Shown: in pieces, positions 59,769-64,000 of the stretch
Numbering within the stretch: the stretch's first letter is position 1
Layout of the letters: every line of letters begins with the position of its first letter
Origin: Bacillus renqingensis
Lineage (GTDB): Bacteria > Bacillota > Bacilli > Bacillales > Cytobacillaceae
NCBI RefSeq assembly: GCF_016464375.1
Contig: NZ_JADDIU010000009.1
Location: 1 to 64,000, forward strand
DNA length: 64,000 nt
Reading direction: 5' to 3'
Notes under the pieces: model-generated
Told to the model about the DNA's origin: nothing
What the model saw: only the letters and a program-made list of their open reading frames with translations
Databases searched by the model: none
Position numbers and translations under genes: made by a program

Positions 59769-60959
59769 ACTCACGCTGGAGCCGGACAGGTATTTCTTCC
59801 GCCAAGAATAGAGCAATAGCAGCAAGACAATTAGAATTTGCAGGGTGAATATGGCTGCATCCCAAAAAGGCAGCGTGCCAATCCCAGCGGAAAAGCCGGG
59901 AACTACTTTTTTCCAGGCAAACAATAATTGTGGAATATAATAAATAGCAAAAAGGAAAATCGTTAGACCGACACCAATTACATAAAAGATTGAATAGATA
60001 AAAACAGTTCTTCTTTCGTCAGTAAAAGTCACTTCTTCCTTTGCAGCAGGTTTCAGAAATGGAACAAGCTTTCTTAAGCGATACTGGGCATTTTCCATTA
60101 GGTTATAACAGCCCGAGACATTTTCAAACACGTAATAGAAATCGGTTTTCATATAGATACAGCATTGGTACACCATGCGAATGAATGTGTCTAACACCAT
60201 TACACTGAGGACACTAAGGAAGATGCCGGAACTGCCCGAAAACAGCAGCTGACACATTAACGCCAGAAAAAGAATAACTATATCGAAGCAAAGTCCCGCT
60301 ATATACAATACATTCCTGTCCTTGGACGGGAGCTTCCACACCGCACCCATGTCTGTTTCAAACACCACAAGAAATAAACGGTGACCAACCTCTAGTCTGG
60401 TCGGGAGGTTAAAGGCTCTCATCGCTAACACATGACCAAACTCATGGATGAGTACTAGGACAAATGATATACCAAGCCAGACGAGAATGTTCATGAACAT
60501 ATAATCAAAGATAAATAGATCCTGATAATATGGGAAAAAGGACGGATTGGCAACGACAAGAAATAAGTTTACAATAAATAAGACACCATAAATAAGATAC
60601 GTTATTTGATTAAAAAAGAATTTTCCAACTTTCGGAGAAATCCATAAAAAACCTTGCGTTTGTTTTTCCTGTTCTTTGATATCAATCTTTACGCCGTCAA
60701 TTTCTGAAACAAGCTGCATTTCTAATAGCTGCTCGGCAAAATCAAGCATGTCCACTTCTTCGGTTGGATATGTACTTTTAAGTTGCTGCTCAATCCTACC
60801 TAAAGTTTCGCCACTGTTGATCAACTCAATGGCAGCAACACAAATCTCCGGCATTTCATAAAACTCACCTGAGAATTTATCTTCAACGATATAGTGTTTT
60901 TTGTCTTTGTGGATTTCAAGAGATATTAAAGAAAGAAGTGAATTATTTGTAAGATTCAT
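59763..60959 (-). CDS. PqqD-like domain fused to M50 site-2 type membrane protease
   Basis: A 398-residue protein. Residues 15-90 look like a PqqD/RRE peptide-recognition domain (HYIVEDKFSGEFYEMPEIC, INSGETLGRIEQQLKSTYP, FAEQLLEMQLVSEI). A membrane protease with about six helices follows: zinc motif HEFGH at residues 172-176 and KTDFYYVFEN with Asp273 as probable third ligand. The same build occurs in YydH-type peptidases of RiPP clusters. It lies 69 bases downstream of a 26-residue peptide gene and beyond a terminator hairpin, so it probably matures or exports that peptide. Ribosome site weak (TTAGGACGG). Confidence 0.85.
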   Translation of the reverse strand: MNLTNNSLLSLISLEIHKDKKHYIVEDKFSGEFYEMPEICVAAIELINSGETLGRIEQQLKSTYPTEEVDMLDFAEQLLEMQLVSEIDGVKIDIKEQEKQTQGFLWISPKVGKFFFNQITYLIYGVLFIVNLFLVVANPSFFPYYQDLFIFDYMFMNILVWLGISFVLVLIHEFGHVLAMRAFNLPTRLEVGHRLFLVVFETDMGAVWKLPSKDRNVLYIAGLCFDIVILFLALMCQLLFSGSSGIFLSVLSVMVLDTFIRMVYQCCIYMKTDFYYVFENVSGCYNLMENAQYRLRKLVPFLKPAAKEEVTFTDERRTVFIYSIFYVIGVGLTIFLFAIYYIPQLLFAWKKVVPGFSAGIGTLPFWDAAIFTLQILIVLLLLLYSWRKKYLSGSSVSL

Positions 60960-60981
60960 ATAAATACCGTCCTAACAATTA

Positions 60982-61021
60982 ATAAAAAAGAAGGATGCCT
61001 AGCATTTAAGCTAGGACATCC
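60982..61021 (-). terminator. partial terminator between peptide and protease genes
   Basis: Minus strand GGATG-T-CCTAGC and GCTAGG-CATCC pair (one bulge) around TTAAAT, followed by TTCTTTTTTATT. Placed after the peptide gene it should give a short abundant peptide transcript and less protease message. Confidence 0.75.
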
Positions 61022-61028
61022 ACATCCA

Positions 61029-61109
61029 TCAACCAAATGGCTTCCATCCTGGAATATACGGACACCACCAGCATGTTGTTTTTACCTTTTTCAGCTTACG
61101 GATTTTCAT
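61029..61109 (-). CDS. 26-residue Trp/Cys-rich peptide, candidate RiPP or signal precursor
   Basis: The frame encodes a basic leader (MKIRKLKKVKTT) and a core CWWCPYIPGWKPFG with two Cys, three Trp, three Pro and a C-terminal Gly. The ATG overlaps the TGA of the HD-GYP gene as ATGA, and GGGGGTGAGG lies just ahead, so translation is coupled. A terminator and a PqqD-M50 protease gene follow. There is no signal peptide. Composition, position and neighbours fit a ribosomally made, modified peptide; modification, if any, is unknown. I know no named family for it. Confidence 0.75.
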   Translation of the reverse strand: MKIRKLKKVKTTCWWCPYIPGWKPFG

Positions 61110-62269
61110 TTCCTCACCCCCTTAAAAATCTCTGTTTTTTTATTCCATGGATATTGTTTATGAAACTCGACCCATGCTGGAAAAACCTTTTGAAATTTGT
61201 TTACCAACATTGGATCAAACTGTGAACCACTACCATCAATAATTCGCTGATAGGCTTCTTCAACCGGTAATGCTGCTCGGTAAGATCTTGAAGATGTCAT
61301 GGCATCAAATGAATCTGCTATAGCAGTTACTCTAGCAAGTAATGGGATTTCTTCCCCTTTTAACCCATCAGGATACCCTTTTCCATCCCAGCGTTCATGA
61401 TGAGAAAGAATAACACTTATATTATCCTTTATTCCTTCTACATCCTTGACTGCATCCGCACCAACAACAGGGTGAGTTTTAATGATTTCAAATTCTTCAT
61501 TTGTTAATTTCCCCGGTTTCATTAATATGGAATCAGGTATATGAACTTTTCCAATATCATGAAGTAAACAGGCATAATAGAATGATTTTTGTTCTTCAAT
61601 TGACAGATTTCCCAATTCTTTTATAAATAGCAAAGCATAACTAGCCACTCGTTCACTATGACCTCTTGTATATGGATCTTTTAACTCTAATGTGGCTATT
61701 ACACCTTTTACTATTCCTTTCAACTGTTTATCATATAAGGAACTTATCGATTTAACATAGCCTTGAAAACGGACTAATAAGAAAAAGGACATAGTAGATA
61801 AGATTACTAATAATATTAATGCAACAATTACATATGATGATTTCAAAATAATACCAATTAAAATATACTTTAGGGTAAAACCTAAACTGACTAACCAAAA
61901 GTATTTTTTACTTAAAAAAAGAGGTAAAGATAATATCAAAAATACTTCAACAATATTTCCACTTGTATAGGAATCTCCTCTTCCATAATACATCAATATA
62001 TCAACTATAGATGCAACAATCAAATAACTAGTAAAAAATATATATTTAACCAACGATCCCCTATTTACCTTGTTCAAGTAAAAAACAATAGGAAGAATTA
62101 TAAACATTACTAAATATGTGAGATACATAAAATTACGAGGAGGTATAAAATTCTTATGCCCTATTATTACTGGAAAAATATAATAATAGAAAAAGTCATA
62201 TCCTATAAAAATAATATAAAAAAATAAAAGAAACCATTTAACCGTTCGTTTTTCTTCATGCGGTATCAT
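61106..62269 (-). CDS. HD-GYP domain protein with six-helix membrane sensor domain
   Basis: A 387-residue protein. Residues 1-180 are six membrane helices; a stretch SGNIVEVFLILSLPLFLSKKYFW and KYILIGIIL closely matches the neighbouring kinase. The HD-GYP domain follows: LKDPYTRGHSERVASYA, LLHDIGKVHIPDSILMKPG, HPVVGADAV, LSHHERWDGKGYPDGLKGEEIPLLARVTAIADSFDAMTS. HDIGK and GKGYPDG are intact, so c-di-GMP hydrolysis is plausible. The start at 62269 is preceded by TTGGAGG; its stop overlaps the peptide start. A TATAAT and a GGGG/CCCC palindrome lie upstream. Confidence 0.88.
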   Translation of the reverse strand: MIPHEEKRTVKWFLLFFYIIFIGYDFFYYYIFPVIIGHKNFIPPRNFMYLTYLVMFIILPIVFYLNKVNRGSLVKYIFFTSYLIVASIVDILMYYGRGDSYTSGNIVEVFLILSLPLFLSKKYFWLVSLGFTLKYILIGIILKSSYVIVALILLVILSTMSFFLLVRFQGYVKSISSLYDKQLKGIVKGVIATLELKDPYTRGHSERVASYALLFIKELGNLSIEEQKSFYYACLLHDIGKVHIPDSILMKPGKLTNEEFEIIKTHPVVGADAVKDVEGIKDNISVILSHHERWDGKGYPDGLKGEEIPLLARVTAIADSFDAMTSSRSYRAALPVEEAYQRIIDGSGSQFDPMLVNKFQKVFPAWVEFHKQYPWNKKTEIFKGVRK

Positions 62270-62334
62270 AAAAACCTCCAAATATATCCAACACATCGCG
62301 AGCAATCTTAAGAAGTTACAAAATCTATTAACAT

Positions 62335-62348
62335 TCGGGGTTCCCCTA
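62335..62348. promoter_or_regulatory. palindromic operator candidate upstream of the HD-GYP gene
   Basis: TCGGGGTTCCCCTA, immediately downstream of a TATAAT on the minus strand. It resembles the element at 59605-59620. A matching -35 is weak (TTTCAA). Confidence 0.45.
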
Positions 62349-62412
62349 CATTATATCCCATAAGCAAATAGCTTGAAATACTTTTTTTTAAAAATTCTTA
62401 CAGATTGTCGAA

Positions 62413-63654
62413 TTATTTCTTCTGCGATATTGGTAAAGTTATCGTGACCTTTGTCCCTTTTCCCGGATCACTTTCTAATTTTAATTCACCATTATGTTCC
62501 TTAATTATTTGATGCGTTACCACTAAACCTAAGCCGGTTCCATCCTTCTTAGTAGTATAAAAAGGAACCATTAGTTTAGAAATATCCTCATTATTAATCC
62601 CACAGCCTTGATCATTGATTGTTACAACTACTTTAGAGTCTCCTAGGGGCTGAGCTATAATTTTTATTATCCCCCCCTCTGGCATGGCTTCAATGGCGTT
62701 TTTTAACAGATTAATAAATACCTGTTTCAGATGCCTTTCATCACAATCTATTAGTGGGATTTTTTCTGCAAATATCGTTTCAACTACAACATCTTGAGCC
62801 AGTGCCTGTTGTTCCATAATGGATATCGTATAGCTAAGGATTTCTTTCATACTTGTCTTCTCAATTTGCGTTGCCTTCGGTTTTCCAATATACATCAAAT
62901 CATTTACAATCATATCAATCCGATCAATTTCCTGAATCATGATGGGAAAGTACGTACCACTTTCAGGGAATCGCTCTTGTTGCAATTGTGCAAAACCTTT
63001 TAATGATGCTAAAGGGTTACGAATCTCATGGGCAATCGTCGCCGCCATTTGTCCAATGACAGCTAGCTTTTCTTTTTGACGCAGTTCTTCATGAGCACTA
63101 CTTAAGGAATCAATATAAGAAAAAAAGCGAATTAATAAAACATAGGAAATCGCTATTAAAACAATGATTGTTCCAATTGCGGGAAGAACATCTGCATCTT
63201 GTAAAACAATCCCTAAGAGGGAATATTTTCCAACAACACCAAAAGAAACAGTCCAGAAATATTTTTTATTTACAAATATCGGAGCGAATAATATAAATAA
63301 CAACTCTACGATATTCCCTGAAGCAAACGGTCTTGCAGTGCCTAGATACCTAAGAAGATTATCAATCAAATCGATCAAAATAAAACCAAAAAAGATAAAG
63401 TTTTTTATAATATATGGGTTTTCTTTTTTATAAAAATAAATCGATACCGGAAGAAAACACAAGACAATAATATATTGCCAATACCCCAGCCCTTCCTTAA
63501 TGTACTGAGCATTTCCGTATGTAGTGTACTTTGGAATGATAATATACCAAAATATAGAATAAGTTAGATAAAAGATATAAAATAACCATAAAAAAAGCGT
63601 AATCGCCTTTTTCTCTTCAAATATTAACTTAGGGCTTTGGTGACCTGCGTCCAT
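62413..63654 (-). CDS. orphan membrane histidine kinase (sporulation-kinase type)
   Basis: A 413-residue kinase with a six-helix N-terminal domain homologous to that of the downstream HD-GYP protein (SGNIVELLFILFAPIFVNKKYFW, KYSLLGIVL). Then HisKA with HEIRNPLASLKGFAQLQQ and HATPase with NLLKNAIEA, INDQGCGI and GTGLGLVVTHQIIKEHNG. The HisKA motif is like KinA-KinE and KinB kinases that feed Spo0F. No response regulator is adjacent. The ATG at 63654 follows AAGGAG. First gene of the peptide locus. Confidence 0.88.
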   Translation of the reverse strand: MDAGHQSPKLIFEEKKAITLFLWLFYIFYLTYSIFWYIIIPKYTTYGNAQYIKEGLGYWQYIIVLCFLPVSIYFYKKENPYIIKNFIFFGFILIDLIDNLLRYLGTARPFASGNIVELLFILFAPIFVNKKYFWTVSFGVVGKYSLLGIVLQDADVLPAIGTIIVLIAISYVLLIRFFSYIDSLSSAHEELRQKEKLAVIGQMAATIAHEIRNPLASLKGFAQLQQERFPESGTYFPIMIQEIDRIDMIVNDLMYIGKPKATQIEKTSMKEILSYTISIMEQQALAQDVVVETIFAEKIPLIDCDERHLKQVFINLLKNAIEAMPEGGIIKIIAQPLGDSKVVVTINDQGCGINNEDISKLMVPFYTTKKDGTGLGLVVTHQIIKEHNGELKLESDPGKGTKVTITLPISQKK

Positions 63655-63811
63655 AATACTAACTCCTTAAATATTGTAATCTGAAAAAATTACAATAACG
63701 TTCCTAAACTTCCCCAACTATTTTACCACCTTTCCGCGGGAAATCGGTGTTTTTCGACAAATTTTGATATTTGGAAAATAAATAACTACCTTATAACTTC
63801 AAAATGACTTA

Positions 63812-63840
63812 TTGACAAAAGCTAATTTTATATATATAAT
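63812..63840 (+). promoter_or_regulatory. sigma-A promoter pointing out of the window
   Basis: TTGACA at 63812-63817, 17-base spacer, TATAAT at 63835-63840, both perfect consensus hexamers. Confidence 0.8.
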
Positions 63841-63846
63841 AAATAA

Positions 63847-64000
63847 TTGTGCTTTACTATGCAGGTAACTTGAGATAGATGAACAATGTAAGAATGTTTC
63901 TGGCTTTCCACTAATGTTTTATCGGAAAGACTTATTCACACTGGAACGGCTTCGGAGCCGTGAGGATATGAGAGAGGTAGGGCTTATATCGTTTAGGTTA
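63847..64000 (+). ncRNA. 5' end of a structured leader or small RNA (partial)
   Basis: The transcript from the consensus promoter has hairpins CTTTCC/GGAAAG (63904-63929) and ACGGCT-TCGG-AGCCGT (63946-63961), then GATATGAGAGAGGTAGGGC. No start codon with a ribosome site is evident. I could not match it to a riboswitch class; it continues past the window end. Confidence 0.4.

Larger units (their letters stand above)
63655..64000. other. right-edge intergenic region with divergent regulation
   Basis: AT-rich upstream region of the kinase gene on the minus strand, then a strong plus-strand promoter at 63812-63840 and the beginning of a structured transcript. No gene begins before the window ends. 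Confidence 0.6.

Overview
The window reads as chromosomal DNA of a spore-forming, AT-rich Bacillaceae species, probably Bacillus sensu lato or Neobacillus. The basis is gene content and order: rlmD/pdaA/yfkD/yfkE(chaA)/yfkH/yfkK/map follow the Bacillus subtilis yfj-yfk-yfl arrangement, and pdaA, sinR/sinI, KinB-like kinases, liaIH-FSR and PfeT are typical of the family. I found no rRNA or tRNA genes and no CRISPR array.

Layout. (1) 1-5.4 kb: AT-rich accessory segment with a truncated VapE phage remnant, orphan genes, a cupin, a secreted DUF3888-like protein and a large serine recombinase ending against the 3' end of rlmD. (2) 5.4-15.7 kb: rlmD, a frameshifted KinB-like kinase, pdaA, a NERD protein, a long intergenic tandem array (exact 113-bp period, 21-bp sub-period), class I fumarase, yfkD and chaA. 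(3) 16-31.6 kb: pfeT behind two Fur-type boxes, yfkH, yfkK, map, sinR, and a sinI-like gene read from behind a c-di-GMP-I riboswitch; then a PfkB kinase, hutH with an attenuator leader, topB, ampS, mscL, a BI-1 protein and a flippase. (4) 31.7-35.8 kb: a lia envelope-stress locus (liaI-like, liaH, liaF, liaS, liaR) interrupted by repeats, including a second 21-bp phased array. (5) 36-51.5 kb: yjcA-like and yhfW-like genes, a DEAD-box helicase, a Fur-box flavodoxin/HMA pair, a five-gene oligopeptide ABC transporter, a polyferredoxin, a Gfo/Idh oxidoreductase and glnS, which is unusual in Bacilli. (6) 51.5-59.5 kb: a four-gene sensory operon (two HisKA_3 kinases, a NarL-type regulator, a NreA-like GAF protein) next to a tightly overlapping seven-gene operon for a molybdopterin oxidoreductase with 4Fe-4S, Rieske and membrane subunits. 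Together these look like a nitrate- or oxygen-responsive respiratory module. (7) 59.7-63.7 kb: the most novel-looking locus. A membrane histidine kinase and an HD-GYP protein share a related N-terminal membrane domain. The HD-GYP stop overlaps (ATGA) the start of a 26-residue Trp/Cys-rich peptide gene. After a terminator hairpin comes a PqqD-domain/M50 membrane protease. I read this as a candidate ribosomally made peptide signalling system.

Repeats run through the window: MITE-like composite elements with conserved ends, GGTGTCAGGCACC palindromes, and two arrays of 21-bp phased TTGTAGATA-type repeats. Several terminators overlap stop codons. All functional statements are inferred from the translated sequence and family knowledge; no database search was run.
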